From positions 22,272,940-22,336,939 of the forward strand of contig NC_085138.1 in NCBI RefSeq assembly GCF_035046485.1: 64,000 bases of DNA, in the 5' to 3' direction. The notes below the pieces were generated by a model. That model was given only the letters and a program-made list of their open reading frames with translations. It searched no databases and was not told where the DNA came from. Position 1 is the first letter of the stretch. Every line of letters starts with the position of its first letter. Origin of the DNA: Aedes albopictus (Eukaryota > Arthropoda > Insecta > Diptera > Culicidae). Shown piece after piece: positions 43,364 to 55,424 of this stretch. The position numbers were made by a program, and so were the translations under genes.

Positions 43364-43759
43364 CACTCAGGCAAATAAACCTAAGATTATCATAAGGTCT
43401 AACTTATGAAATGGCCTTTAAACAATTCATAACGGCAAGAACGATTTTCATAAGGACGGTCTATGACGCAGAATCGACTCACACTTTGGCTTTTATACAC
43501 ATTTAGCAACACGATTTCCTCAAGCGTCGATAGCCGCGTGGGTTGGGCACGAGCTCAGTGATCTCGACGTTCTTGGATCGATTCCAGTCTGCATCATTTT
43601 GTGATTTTTCTGCCCTTTTCATAAGTTTATCTTATGTAATTAGGTCATAATAAGCATGTTCAATTTCCATAAGGTATTCTTATGGCATCCATACTTTACA
43701 GTTATAGCTAAATTTCATAAGGTATTTTGATGAATTTCGGTAGTTTACTTCGCTGAGTG
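43364..43759. mobile_element. MITE, 396 bp, CACTCAG termini, TA TSD
   Basis: CACTCAGGCAAATAAAC and the inverse of the right end CACTCAGCGAAGTAAAC match at most positions. TA is at 43362-43363 and 43760-43761. The intact first copy shows gttacggcg at this spot. The interior has a tRNA-like stretch (43528-43590, atagccgcgtggg ... tggatcgattcc) and repeated cataaggt words. Confidence 0.83.
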
Positions 43760-44006
43760 TACGGCGAACTTTATTCGATCGTAGACTTCTGTGGAGTCCA
43801 AAGTAAGCACGATTTCCTGCCACAATGCGCCTCTGAATTTCTCTGCTGGTGTCGTTGTCGGCGGTCATCAGTGAGCCCAAGTACACGAATTCTTCAACCG
43901 CCTCGATTTCATCACCGTCGATACAAATTCTGGGTGGCAGACGCGGAAATTCATCCCTAGAGCCCATCATGTACTTTGTCTTCGATACATTAATGACTAA
44001 TCCGTT

Positions 44007-44645
44007 TCACCTGGCTTCATTCTTTAGCCGGATGTATGTTTCCGCCATCGTCTCAAATTTACGAGCAATAATATCAATATCATTAGCGAAACCAAGCAGA
44101 TGAACGGACTTCGTGAAAATCGTACCACTCGTGTTAATTCCCGCTCTCCTTATTACACACTCTAACGCAATATTGAACAGCAAGCACGAAAGACCATCAC
44201 CTTGCCGTAACCCTCTGCGAGATTCGAATGGACTCGAGAGTGTCCCTGATACTCGAACTACGCATATCACTCGATCCATCTTCGCCTTGATCAATCGTAT
44301 CAGTTTAACCGGGAATCCGTATTCGTGCATAATCTGCCATAGCTGTTCTCGATCGATTGTATCATACACCGATTTGAAATCGATGAACAAGTGATGTGTG
44401 GGCACGTTGTATTCGCGGCTTTTCTGCAACACCTGGCGGATGGCGAACATCTGATCCGTTGTAGCGCGTTCACCCATGAATCCAGCCTGATATTGCCCCA
44501 CGAACTCTCTTGCAATCGGTGATAGACGGCGGTATAAAATTTGAGAGAGTATCTTATTGGCAGCGCTCGGTAGTGTGATCGCGCGGTAGTTCCCGCAATC
44601 CAACTTGTCGCCCTTTTTGTAGATGGGACACACGATACCTTCCAT
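44007..44645 (-). pseudogene. JAM1-like RT core with mutated ADD motif
   Basis: 212 codons: MEGIVCPIYKKGDKLDCGN, AITLPSAANKILSQILYRRL, HHLFIDFKSVYDTIDREQLW, LRQGDGLSCLLFNIALE and LLGFANDIDIIA. The catalytic FADD reads FAND, which should abolish polymerisation. The frame then ends early and the C-terminal domain (42442-42801) is in another frame, beyond the nested insertions. Confidence 0.83.
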
Positions 44646-44764
44646 TCATTCCTCCGGTAATACTTCCTCCTCCCAAATCTTGGTAATGACCCAGTGTAGT
44701 GCTCTCACCAGTGCTTCTCCACCGTATTTTAGAAGCTCGCTTGGTAGTTGATCTGCCCCAGTGG

Positions 44765-45112
44765 AACTCGGGTATAAGTACTGACGATTAAAACTTGATA
44801 TTGGTAAGATTGAGATAAAAGATAGAAGGTAGACAATTTAATACTTGAAGATCAATCAAATAGATCGCTACTGTTGGTTTGATCATATTAAGAACTAAAT
44901 GTGATATGATAATGAAGTTCCAGGGTTAAATTTGTGATACATATTATATTTAATACTTTTACTTCTTATATAAATAAAAACAATATCACTTTTTGGTCTC
45001 CGTATTGAAATATTATATTTTTTCAGATTTTTTCCTTAACTCGGGAAGCTAAAGCTAAACCGAAAATTATGTGAAGGTCCTACAGGTACTGGTTTTGCAC
45101 AAATTATTATTT
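44765..45112. other. AT-rich spacer, nothing recognised
   Basis: No coding or terminal-repeat signal. Confidence 0.3.
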
Positions 45113-45434
<322 letters not shown>

Positions 45435-45464
45435 CATCTGACCTAGCTGGTCTTAATGAATATA

Positions 45465-45541
45465 AGGGATAGGGAAAAGCCGATTTGAGTGAATTGTTCT
45501 CAAAACTTACTCAAATCGGCGTAAAAACCCTATATCTTTTC
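45465..45541. repeat. Short hairpin (gccgatttgagt / actcaaatcggc)
   Basis: gggatagggaaaagccgatt is mirrored by the inverse of aaatcggcgtaaaaacccta with a small loop. Probably a MITE remnant. Confidence 0.6.
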
Positions 45542-45657
45542 ACAAAACAAGCATACACAACAAATTACACGTATAAAATTACAAAATACAATACAGTTTA
45601 TAAAGTCAATTTGAATATTTTGGCGCAGTATTTGAATTGCTACTAATGTTATCCGCA

Positions 45658-45870
45658 TGGGGTCTTCAGTCAGCCTAGTGGTTAAGGCTATGGATCGCCA
45701 ATCCGGAGACGGCGGGTTCGATTCCCGTTCCGATCGGGAAAATTTTCTCTACTCCCTGGGCATAGTGCATCATTGCAGTGTAATGGCAGGCTCTAAGAAT
45801 ACTAAGTTGAAGAGAGACAGGCCAAGTTCCAATGCGAATGTCGAGCCATCAAGAAGAAAAAGAAGAAGAA
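45658..45870 (+). mobile_element. tRNA-derived SINE, 213 bp, 10-bp TSD
   Basis: Head gcctagtggttaaggctatg (A box) and cgggttcgattcccgttc (B box). The body is gcatagtgcatcattgcagt and the tail agaagaaaaagaagaagaa. The duplication gttatccgca is at 45648-45657 and 45871-45880. Same family as 14912-15178. Confidence 0.9.
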
Positions 45871-45881
45871 GTTATCCGCAG

Positions 45882-46469
45882 AAGTTGTTTTATAGTGACC
45901 AAATTTACCCCGGATTACGGAACTTCCTTTTTCTCTGTAAAGCATAACTTACCAGTAGGAGGATCATTCAGATAGCTCTTTCGCGATAGCTGCTATCGTT
46001 TTATGTCTTTTCCAGGCCTCTGGCATCAATGAAATATATCGTAGCCAACATCTAACTGCCTTATACTCATATTCGTGCAAATTGAAATGAGCATGTAATC
46101 AACAAACGCAGCTTTTGTTTGATGTTGTGAGCCACACACGAAATCACATTTACAATGCGTGTTTGTTGGGTTGCTTTATTCAACTAATCGCATGCTCCTC
46201 TTACCGTACATTAAAATTAAAGCGAGTTTTAAGTGTTTTGTGATCATAACAGGTGGAAAAAATGATTCCAAAAACTGATCAACAAACCAAAATAAACGTT
46301 AAACAAAAAATTGTTGATGTTTTCGCGTTTGACAGTGGGCGCTATTTATTAGCGCCCAGGACATCCTGTCTACCATGATTCCAATGCATTGATATAGGCC
46401 GTGTCAGGGGCCTGGTCTTTTCACTTACCATCTCTGCTTTGCTGTACCTATAGAGTAGAGGTTGGTACA
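45882..46469. other. Intergenic, nothing recognised
   Basis: Contains a small palindrome near 46334-46357 (gtgggcgctatttattagcgcccagg). No gene signal. Confidence 0.35.
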
Positions 46470-46481
46470 CGGTTACAGAAG

Positions 46482-46742
46482 TTACACAGATTTGTGTACT
46501 ACTAGATCAGCCTCACCGCTGTGTCAAATGTACACAGATACTTTTCCGGCTCCAGCGCTGGCATGAAAACAAAATTAACAGTTATTTTTGCATTGATCGA
46601 TTCCTGATAATGCATGTCATCGTTCAGAGAAAATTAGTTACGAACTTTGCTCCCATACCAGCGCTAGAGCCAGAAAAGTGACTGTGTACATTTGACACAG
46701 GGGTGGAGGCTGATCTAGTAGTACACAAATCTGTGTACATTG
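46482..46742. mobile_element. Foldback MITE (tacacagatttgtgtactac arms)
   Basis: The left arm (ttacacagatttgtgtacta, ctagatcagcctc, ctccagcgctgg) is mirrored by the right arm (ccagcgctagag, gaggctgatctag, tagtacacaaatctgtgta). Extra cctgtgtacattgta words follow to about 46785. The target duplication is unclear. Confidence 0.75.
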
Positions 46743-46789
46743 CTCACAAGCCTGTGTACATTGTACACAAGCCTGTGTTGTTTCGTTTT

Positions 46790-47262
46790 AGGGTGTAAGT
46801 GGTTGGTGCTTTACGACTGCTCAATAACTTCGCATTCAGCAGCCACCAGCTACCACTATTGCACTAGGGGTATAAGGTGGAAGGTTAAACTCACATTTAA
46901 AAGTGCGCTGCGCGTGCCCTCTCGCGGATTCGCGCGACTTTCACGACACTTGACTCGACTCGCCGTGGTATATTTATGATTCGCGAGGAGTGATATTCGG
47001 CTTTTATCGTTTTACTAAAAGCGCATCAACTTGGGCACTTCAATTTGGCAAATATGATCAAAATCAGTCGAGACATTAAGTGGGTAGCTGCTATTATATT
47101 CGTACTTTTCAAACAATGCTAACATCTTTAACTCGTTATAACATTAGAAACAACGTCCGTTCAAAACAAGCCTCTTAATTGGGTGGACATTCGCATATTG
47201 CGTAATTCTTGTTCATTTACATCACCGAATGGGTCATCATTTGAAGGCTAAGATGGATTTGT
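46790..47262. other. Intergenic, nothing recognised
   Basis: No supported feature. Confidence 0.3.
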
Positions 47263-47263
47263 G

Positions 47264-48078
47264 GCCGTGCAGTAGTATGGGACAAACATCAAATTCTCGC
47301 TCCAGTCGACTTTTTAGATCCCATTTAGGTCCCATATGAACTGTGCAAAATTTCAGCGCAATCGGTGAAACTATAATTTAGCGCAAGCGGTTCAAAGTTT
47401 TCATAGGATTTACTATGGGAAAAGTTACACTTTCAGATAAAAAATCCCAGAGGTCGTCCCTAGTCTCCTTAATTCAAATCGATCAATGCTTCTTGTAGAA
47501 AAATCATTCATGAAACTTTCTTTCGAAGACCACAAAATGATTGGATGCTTGTGGAAAAAGTTATTGATTTATTACCGATTAGTGATCCAACGAACGGCTT
47601 TTTGTTTTGTTTTATTAGCAGCACTGTAGCTGCTGCCTTGGCTGCTGCTGTTTCTGGGGGTGGTGATGCCTCCCGCCACCCCATGCAACAACGGCAGCAG
47701 CAGTGCTGCTGATAAAACAAAACAAAAAGCCATTCGTTGGATCACTAATCGGTAATAAATCAATAACTTTTTCCACAAGCATCCAATCGTTTTGCGGTCT
47801 TCGAAGGAAAGTTTCACAAATGATTTTTCTACAAGAAGCATTGTTCGTTTTGAATAAAGGAGACAAAGGGTCACCTCCAGGATTTTTTTTGTTTGAAAGT
47901 GTAACTTTTCCCATAGTAAATCCTATGAAAACTTTGAACCGCTTGCGCTAAATTATAGTTTCACCGATTGCGCTGAAATTTTGTACAGTTCATATGGGAC
48001 CTAAATGGGATCCAAAAAGTCGACTGGAGCGAGGATTTATTTTTTCCATACAAGCGTGTCCCATACTACCGTGCAGTG
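47264..48078. mobile_element. Long palindromic element, about 815 bp
   Basis: Arms begin gcagtagtatgggaca on the left and tgcacggtagtatgggaca (inverse) on the right. Long mirrored blocks include cagtcgactttttagatccc, gcgcaatcggtgaaactata and catagtaaatcctatgaaaa. The centre is a CTG/CAG-rich hairpin around 47655. Internal words match the palindrome at 61233-61930. Confidence 0.85.
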
Positions 48079-48079
48079 T

Positions 48080-48677
48080 CAATCAAATTAACTGAAAGAT
48101 TCCAATCTGATTGTTTTACTACCGAGACATGATGGGCGGTATTAAATCTTCAACGGGCGTGGAGGCATTCATGTCATGTACTTATATTCATGATGAGCAA
48201 CCAAAATTGGTCACTTGTGGATTAACCGTGGATATTTTGGTAATATGGGAGGTTCAAACGCCTTCAGTTAGGGAAATTGTGCGTAAAATGAACAGGGTGT
48301 TGTTTTACAGCAATTAGCGTATTTTAGCATGTTTTAACGATTGGATTCTGTGTGATAACGTAAAACATGATACTTCTGCTGATCTTGAACTTAAAAATTG
48401 ATTGATTGATTGATTTATCTTTATTTGAGAGACTTTGAGCCCTTGGCCCCTTAAAAATTGAATAAACCACTTGATTATGACGAAAATAACAAAAACCACA
48501 CAGAAAATATGCTCAGATGTAGAATTGAGCTTATCTGAATTAAGGTCAATTCGTATATTTTTCGCAAATTATGACATGTGTGATCCCATATTCCAATAAT
48601 GTTATATGTTAAATAAGGTTACGCTTTCAATACATTTTTTAGAACAACTAAAATGGTTCCTTGACTTCCTTGGGAAT
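48080..48677. other. Intergenic with short (gatt)n
   Basis: A (gatt)4-type run at 48401-48416 followed by tttatctttatttgagagac looks like the 3' tail of an unidentified retroelement. Nothing else. Confidence 0.35.
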
Positions 48678-48678
48678 A

Positions 48679-49196
<518 letters not shown>

Positions 49197-49198
49197 TA

Positions 49199-49641
49199 CA
49201 GGTCGGACTCGATTATCCGGGGGTTCAATTAACCGGGAGCCCGATTATCCGGGGTTCGATTATCCGGGAAAAATGGCTCGATTATCCGGGGAAAAGTTTG
49301 TTTTTGCTTTGTTTACACATTTTTAGATTACAATATGTCAAGAAATGTGATAAACATCAAATACAACACCTGTAAGTAGGATTTAGCCTATTTAAAAATT
49401 GTTTTTATTTTTTCACATTTTTCAGCTAAAATTTCATTTTCAAAAAACATGGTTGAAATAATACTAGACGTTGAATTTAGGCACTACAACGTTATGTATG
49501 TTAGCTTCTATGTTGAACGAACAGTTTTGGATTGAAGAACATCAAAAATAAAAGAAAAAAAGCATGCCTCGATTATCCGGGTGATTCGATTATCCGGGGT
49601 GAAATAATTTTGGAGTCACCCGGATAATCGAGTCCGACCTG
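49199..49641. mobile_element. pogo/Tigger-like MITE, 443 bp, TA TSD, TIR CAGGTCGGACTCGATTATCC
   Basis: Both ends carry CAGGTCGGACTCGATTATCC and continue gg, perfectly inverted. TA is at 49197-49198 and 49642-49643. The word cgattatccgggg recurs at least four times near the left end and twice near the right. These termini are typical of pogo-type transposons; no transposase frame. Confidence 0.9.
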
Positions 49642-49643
49642 TA

Positions 49644-50800
49644 CCTCTATCTAGCAATGAAGATGATCACCGTGGACCACTATTCCGATGCATTGGTGCG
49701 TACACATAGGCCTGCGCTCACCGATCGCCATGCCACCTGCCACCACACATGCTGAACTGTGAAGCCGGAATCGTTGTGCACGCGCGCGCGCGAATCCAAT
49801 CGAACTCGAATGGGACTGATGATGTTGATCTGATCAACACACGAACGATGATGTTGCTGGACCTAATCATGTATGCTGATTGTTCATGACGACGATCACA
49901 TACACGACGGTGAGTGGGAATTGTGCCGCCGCGCATCTTCAAAACAATCACGCTATTAAAAAAACATTTTTGATAGCATTGTCCTCGTTGCGAATAGTGC
50001 TAATTCGATGGACGGGCTCTGCTTAAAATAGGAATAATGAAGTACACTTATTACACACAAATGAAGCAGAAGGAGATCGGCTCGACGCAGAGATGGGGCA
50101 GCAATAAAGATCCGATAGATGTAAGAAACACACTGAACAAACAACTGCAATCGAGAGGGAGAAGAATGAACGAGAAAAAAAACACACTTCTCAATAATGA
50201 CCAGCAAACGGAACGAAGAATGGGAAGGAATTAAGTACTGTCTAATTCTTGCTTTGGAAGGCCTATCCACCGATCGGACGGAATATCCATGGCGGCCCAA
50301 CTGCAGGCTCATGAGGGATCAAGCCATGAACTGTGGACGATTCTATGACCTGGATGCACTTTGCATACTGGCCCGCACAGTGCGACGAATGGTGAACAAC
50401 ATTGGTCATAGATTAGAACATGGCTTTATGTACCGAAAAGGAGCATTAGAAACTTTTCAAAATTCTGATGGATGGAATTTTAAACTTATTGGGCTGTTTG
50501 CAGTTCAGAAGGAATTTCTCCGTCTATCTTAGTGCATGGGAAATTCCTTGCCTGAACCGCCAAACAAATATTTTTTCTTCGATCGCAGTTCGCAGTTGCG
50601 AAGAAGAAGAAATTGTAGTGTCTACCTAATGGTTGTGTACATAGAATATCTACCTACATGGAATACTATTCATGACAGTTCCTAAATGTCTAGGTACGAT
50701 GTCTACCTAAGGTAGTACACACAGCAGAGACTGCACACAAGCCTTGGACTTGTTAACATCATTTGAAGAATATAAAACAACTGACAATTCTAATGGCATA
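49644..50800. other. Intergenic; two modest open frames, no gene called
   Basis: Plus frame 50197-50532 (111 codons) and minus frame 49956-50312 (118 codons) overlap and neither shows a domain. Host exon status cannot be judged. Confidence 0.35.
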
Positions 50801-50804
50801 TGAA

Positions 50805-51020
50805 TAGGAAACCCAGCAAATATGGGACTGATATGCGATCATAGGCAGCATAATCATCAATAGTACACCAAAGTACTTGGTTTGCAGCTGCCGCTCTCAA
50901 TCCTTGGTCACCACGGTGCGCTGCTCGCCAGATCCCGCTCCACATCGTCCTTAGCATGCGTGGCTCGATATCTTCGAGTGCTTGCCGGTCCTCCTGAAGT
51001 ATGGTCAATGTATCATGTCC
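50805..51020 (-). pseudogene. RTE family 2 3'-end fragment
   Basis: On the minus strand LQEDRQALEDIEPRMLRTMWSG and QVLWCTIDDY match the C-terminus and 3' end of the element at 21725-22180. aatcatcaatagtacaccaa matches its terminal sequence. The middle of that C-terminal domain is missing. Confidence 0.72.
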
Positions 51021-51750
51021 ATACCGGCCTTATAAAGCTACAAAGCGTCAAAGCCTTTACATTCCCACGGCTTATGTACCGGTTCAACACACTTAAAGGA
51101 AACTTTCGGTGCCTCGTGAATGCCCAGTGAACATGCCGACAGCTTACCTTGAGCTTCCCTATCTTATCGGACATTTCAGCGTCCACCACAGGGAACTGAA
51201 CCAAGGCCACCTGCCGGGCCGTTACGAAGCCGAACGGCTGTTGTGACCACCTGAACCTCGCAATGTTGCCACAGTATCATTACACGTTGTTTCGCATCCG
51301 TGGTCTTGTCCAGGTATTTGGCCTTTGGAGTCGCATCTTCAGTGAGGTCCCTCACTTCAATACCCTTACCAAGTCCCTCCTCCACCAAACATTTCTGAAC
51401 AGCGCCATTGTGGGTTTAATCGAGCAGCTTGAGGATCATTTCGCATGTTTGAGTACGTCGGCTCCAAAATCCACGAGCTTGGCATCGCTCCTCATCACCT
51501 TCAAGACCTTCGCGTACTTAGAAACGTCTGTCTTGGAGACGAGCGTGTCACCCTCCTACTTCTTCTTGGCTTGGTGTTCCTGTTCCTCTGTCCGGTTTTG
51601 CTTCTATTTCTTCCTGTCTACTAGGTGCAGGTGGCGTTCTCTGACCCCACCTAACTTGTAGTGGCTGAGAACCTACCTCCTGTTCCCTTCGAACCGGGAC
51701 GTGTCGATCTTTTTGGGCCCATCCTTTCAAACTGTCTGCGTCAGACATTC
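51021..51750 (-). pseudogene. R1-clade gag fragment
   Basis: Minus-strand pieces: LKGWAQKDRHVPV..., EEGLGKGIEVRDLTEDATPKAK, LWQHCEVQVVTTAVRLRNGP, and ALVQFPVVDAEMSDKIGKLK. They match the gag of copy 1 between residues of about 210 and 440 in diverged form, breaking off at the first zinc knuckle. It abuts the RTE fragment in the same orientation. Confidence 0.75.
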
Positions 51751-51759
51751 CGGCATTAC

Positions 51760-52695
51760 CAGGGCCGAATTAACAAATGTGCGTTGTGAGGGCTCTTTAT
51801 ATAGAATATATATTTGTTTGCCAATATAATATGGTAATAATTTAAAAACAATATTGATCATTTTACAAATATAATAATGAAGGTATTAATGATGATGAAC
51901 CTGGGCGTATTAATGTCGTTGTGGGAGAAATTGAATCTGGAATAATTAACAGAGCTATGAAAATGTTGATATCCACTAAGTTTATCCATAACGGATACAA
52001 AATTCTGACGGAAAAACCATGATAAAAATGCATGGGGCCAGCAAAAGGCAAAATCCCCGTAGCTCACAACAAAAACACGTTCAAAATTGTCTGTGCTGAA
52101 AATTGATGCATTACACAATTTCTTACTGATTTATTTGCTATCTTCGCGTTGTCGTGTAATTTCGAACGATTGCACGCCAAAATTTTGGTAACCTTTTGCT
52201 AGTTTTACACGTTTTACTTAAGTAATAACTTATGGTAATGACTATTTCGCAAATGTCGTGCACATCCCAGATCTGTCAGAGTGCCCAAAAGTGTCAATTT
52301 CCCAAACATGTCAAATTTATGTGGACTACGGCACATCTATTCGTGGTTGACGTCCGCGCTGCCCCGCTGTAAAAATGCTTTTCACCGCATCAGATCCCAG
52401 ATTTAGTAGTAATTTATGCCAGAGTTCAGAGTGAAACTGCAAAAGGAATTTAAAATTTGTAGTGCAATCGGTTGTGTCGCTTTTGCGAAATCCAAAAACA
52501 ATTTCTAGTGGATCCCTGCTGCAATCTCTGGAGAATTTGCTGGTGGATCACCATCATAAAGAATGAACACTTAACAAAAACTTGTTCTAGCGCGACTACT
52601 AGGGAAGGTTCACAGAACTCTAAAATCAAAAAGGATAGAACACGCTGAAGAAATTTTGGAGAGAACCCATAATAAGCTCCCGAAAGAATTTTTGT
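51760..52695. other. Intergenic, nothing recognised
   Basis: AT-rich; frames 51858-52118 (minus) lack signatures. Confidence 0.3.
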
Positions 52696-52700
52696 CTTAA

Positions 52701-52945
52701 GATGAAACATCAACAAATCCCATTGCAATTTTGCATACAAACTTTAGAGGTACAAATCTGACGAATGAGGCCTCGAACCAAGCCGCTTTTGTTTATCCTG
52801 GCTTTGCTCACTTGCAAAAAGAGGCAGCTTTTCCAAATCGAGCGATTTTGTTTACGAATTTTCAAGATTTGTGCTCCTGAAAACGTGAGTTGGGGTCCAA
52901 GTCGGCCATTGTGGCAGCCATATTGGTATTCTCTGATGTTTCTCC
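52701..52945. mobile_element. TTAA-type MITE, 245 bp (copy 2 of 3)
   Basis: (TTAA)gatgaaacatcaacaaatcc to gatgtttctcc(TTAA). The body is nearly colinear with 36563-36807. TTAA is at 52697-52700 and 52946-52949. Confidence 0.87.
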
Positions 52946-53334
52946 TTAAGCTAGAATTTCCTGTTAAATTTCTTGAAAATCTGCAGCGGAAATCCCAAAT
53001 AGATTTTTGGTCAATTACTCCACAAATTTCTTCTGAAATTCTCTCTAGAAAAAAATGAATATGATCAGGAATATGCCATGGATTAATGTCTATTTCAGAA
53101 AGGCAACCTCTCAACTAAAAAAACAGACTGAAACTCTTCAAACAAATCTGCTAGATTTTATAAAAAAAAATGTTTCAACAGTTTTAGATTTCTCCGATTT
53201 GATTAAGTCGTAAGCTGCCTTAAGTAAAATCCAGACTCAAAAATTCCAAAAATTCCTATAAATTTTGAAAAAAAAACCTTTAATTTCCATAAATTCTTCA
53301 AAATGTTTTCAAAAACTATAGACAGAATAACAAA

Positions 53335-53428
53335 CAAACAAACTCATTCTTGCAACTACTGTGGGGCTCAGCTAACGGTTCAACACATCTTCAAAGATTG
53401 TAGAGTAGAGCAGTTCAGACTTCAATCA
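53335..53428 (+). pseudogene. Non-LTR C-terminal zinc-knuckle fragment (I/jockey-type)
   Basis: CNYCGAQLTVQHIFKDC on the plus strand has the CxxC...H...C spacing that closes ORF2 in I- and jockey-group elements. About 30 codons; unrelated to the RTE fragment just downstream. Confidence 0.5.
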
Positions 53429-53465
53429 TGTTAAAAATCTAAAGCTCCCATATGTTCATTACAGA

Positions 53466-54516
53466 CAGAAGCGGAAGCAGCAGACCCGTCTCTTCCGGGA
53501 GAAAAAGCGCCGCCTGAAAGAAGCGGAGTGCGAGGAAATGGAACTGCTGTGCCGTTCACAGGAAACACGCAAGCTCTACCAGAAGCTCAACGCATCCCGC
53601 AAAGGCTACGTGCCGCAAGCCGAAATCTGCAAGGATAAGAACGGGAGCCTCCTGACGGACAAACGTGAGGTGATCGAAAGGTGGAAGCAGCACTTCGACG
53701 AGCACCTGAATGGCGAAGAGAATGTAGGCACGGAGGACCAAGGCAGCGGAGGAAATGACTATGTTGGTGCAGCAGAGGACGGGAACGAACCAGCTCCCAC
53801 GCTGAGGGAAGTTAAGGATGCCATCCACCAGCTCAAAAACAACAAAGCGGCTGGTAAGGACGGTATCGCAGCAGAACTCATCAAGATGGGCCCGGAAATG
53901 TTGGCCACCTGTCTGCACCAGTTAGTAGTCAAGATCTGGGAAACCGAACAGCTACCGGAGGAGTGGAAGGAAGGGATAATCTGTCCCATCCACAAGAAAG
54001 GCGACAAGTTAATGTGTGAGAACTTTCGAGCGATCACCATTTTGAATGCCGCCTACAAAGTGCTATCCCAGATCATCTTCCGTCGTCTTTCACCTAAAGT
54101 AAATGAGTTCGTGGGAAGTTACCAAGCCGGTTTCATCGACGGCCGGTCGACAACGGACCAGATCTTCACCGTACGGCAAATCCTCCAGAAATGCCGTGAA
54201 TACCAGGTCCCAACGCATCACCTGTTCATCGACTTCAAAGCGGCATACGACAGTATCGACCGCACAGAGCTATGGAAAATTATGGACGACAACAGCTTTC
54301 GCGGGAAGCTGACTAGACTGATAAGAGCAACGATGGACGGTGTGCAGAACATCGTAAGGATTTCGGGTGAACTATCCAGTTCATTTGAATCTCAACGGGG
54401 ACTACGACAAGGTGATGGACTTTCCTGCCTACTATTCAACATCGCCTTGGAAGGTGTTATGCGACGAGCCGGGCTCAACAGCCGGCGAGACACAATCGTG
54501 AAAGAATAATGCCGAT
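53466..54516 (+). pseudogene. RTE family 2 linker and RT fragment, largely intact frame
   Basis: A 323-codon frame (53538-54509): linker SRQETRKLYQKLNAS-like, REVIERWKQHFDEHLNGEEN, LKNNKAAGKDGIAAELIKMG, LPEEWKEGIICPIHKKGDKL, FRAITILNAAYKVLSQI, YQAGFIDGRSTTDQ and HHLFIDFKAAYDSID. LRQGDGLSCLLFNIALEGVM is the last block. It is cut off before the catalytic ADD block, so both 5' and 3' parts are missing. It supplies the unoccupied version of the MITE site at 22841. Confidence 0.85.
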
Positions 54517-54519
54517 AGA

Positions 54520-55330
54520 GTGAAGAGAAATACAAGTAGATCCTGTAGACCTTATTCCAGAATAGTTTGGAATGCCGGGAATATCCTATGAAGGTACCAA
54601 AACCATTATAGTTGTGCACTGAGGCTCCATCAGCAGTATAAACTACATTTCACGAATATTTTTTGCAATTGAAGCATGATACAGTATGTAGAAATTGTAA
54701 CCCAAACTCCAAAGGGGTTTGGAAGCCATTTATATTTCACGGTATGTCCAATTTCCACAATATCAAGCACAATATCAACGTGACAAATTTCTTGAACAGA
54801 GTGGACACAAACGATGGTTAATGTTGTAGATCCTAAGAAAATGAACTCCAGAGTTGTTTTGATGAATTAGATCACCCAATTTATGTACCATTGATTTTCC
54901 TGGGGTACTTTGAGGCTTTTTGAGTACCGTAGACTATGTTTTGTGAACATTCATCGTGTATAAAATTTAGTTTAGAAAGTTGGATTTGTGACACAAACTT
55001 CGGAGTACTTTGGAGGCCTTAGAATAGCTCTGGGGTCAAAACTTCAACCGACTATGATGAATAGTAATGCATTGTATGTCAAGGGTCAGTGAAAACTACT
55101 GGTGATTAGCAAAACGATGATATTTTGGTAGAAACATGTAGAGTTTATCAAAAAAAAAATGCAAAAAAGCCACGTATTTTTGGCTACCAGTAAAAGGGGT
55201 GAGGTGTCATGCATTTCTTAGCACAAATATTTCCCTTGACTATAAAAAAAGACTCCAGGGTATTTTTTTAAAACAAAGAATATATAGCATTTCTACCAAA
55301 AGAAGGTCGTCCCGGGTGTTTACGGGTTAA
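54520..55330. other. Stretch with loosely repeated tttggagg(c)c-type words
   Basis: aactccaaaggggtttgga, actttgaggctt and cttcggagtactttggaggc suggest an old tandem repeat. No gene. Confidence 0.35.
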
Positions 55331-55421
55331 ACCAACCTTAAGTTTGTATGTTAAGTAATGGTTGCTTTAAATACATCGTTTATCTGCATGCAATAAGGCT
55401 TCAGCACCGTGGATACTTGGG
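55331..55421. mobile_element. Right-arm fragment of the CCCAAGTAATCACGG-type MITE
   Basis: aagtaatggttgctttaaat, tgcatgcaataaggcttcag and ccgtggatacttggg match the inverse of 25290-25385 and the right arm of that element, without the SINE. It therefore shows the SINE's target site unoccupied. Confidence 0.78.
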
Positions 55422-55424
55422 TAT

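Larger units (their letters stand above)
42430..44763 (-). mobile_element. JAM1-like RTE element, copy 2, 5'-truncated, with two nested insertions
   Basis: Minus-strand equivalent of about 33250-34735 of the first copy. After removing the SINE (42913-43351 plus one TSD) and the MITE (43364-43759 plus one TA), the length agrees with the corresponding part of copy 1, about 1.49 kb. The 3' end is acttaccttaccgatca read on plus. RT blocks are as in copy 1, with GFANDIDIIA (ADD altered to AND) and a stop-free segment of 212 codons (44007-44645). Confidence 0.87.

Noticed and set aside
50197..50532. 111-codon plus frame
   Set aside because: No recognisable domain and overlapping antisense frames.
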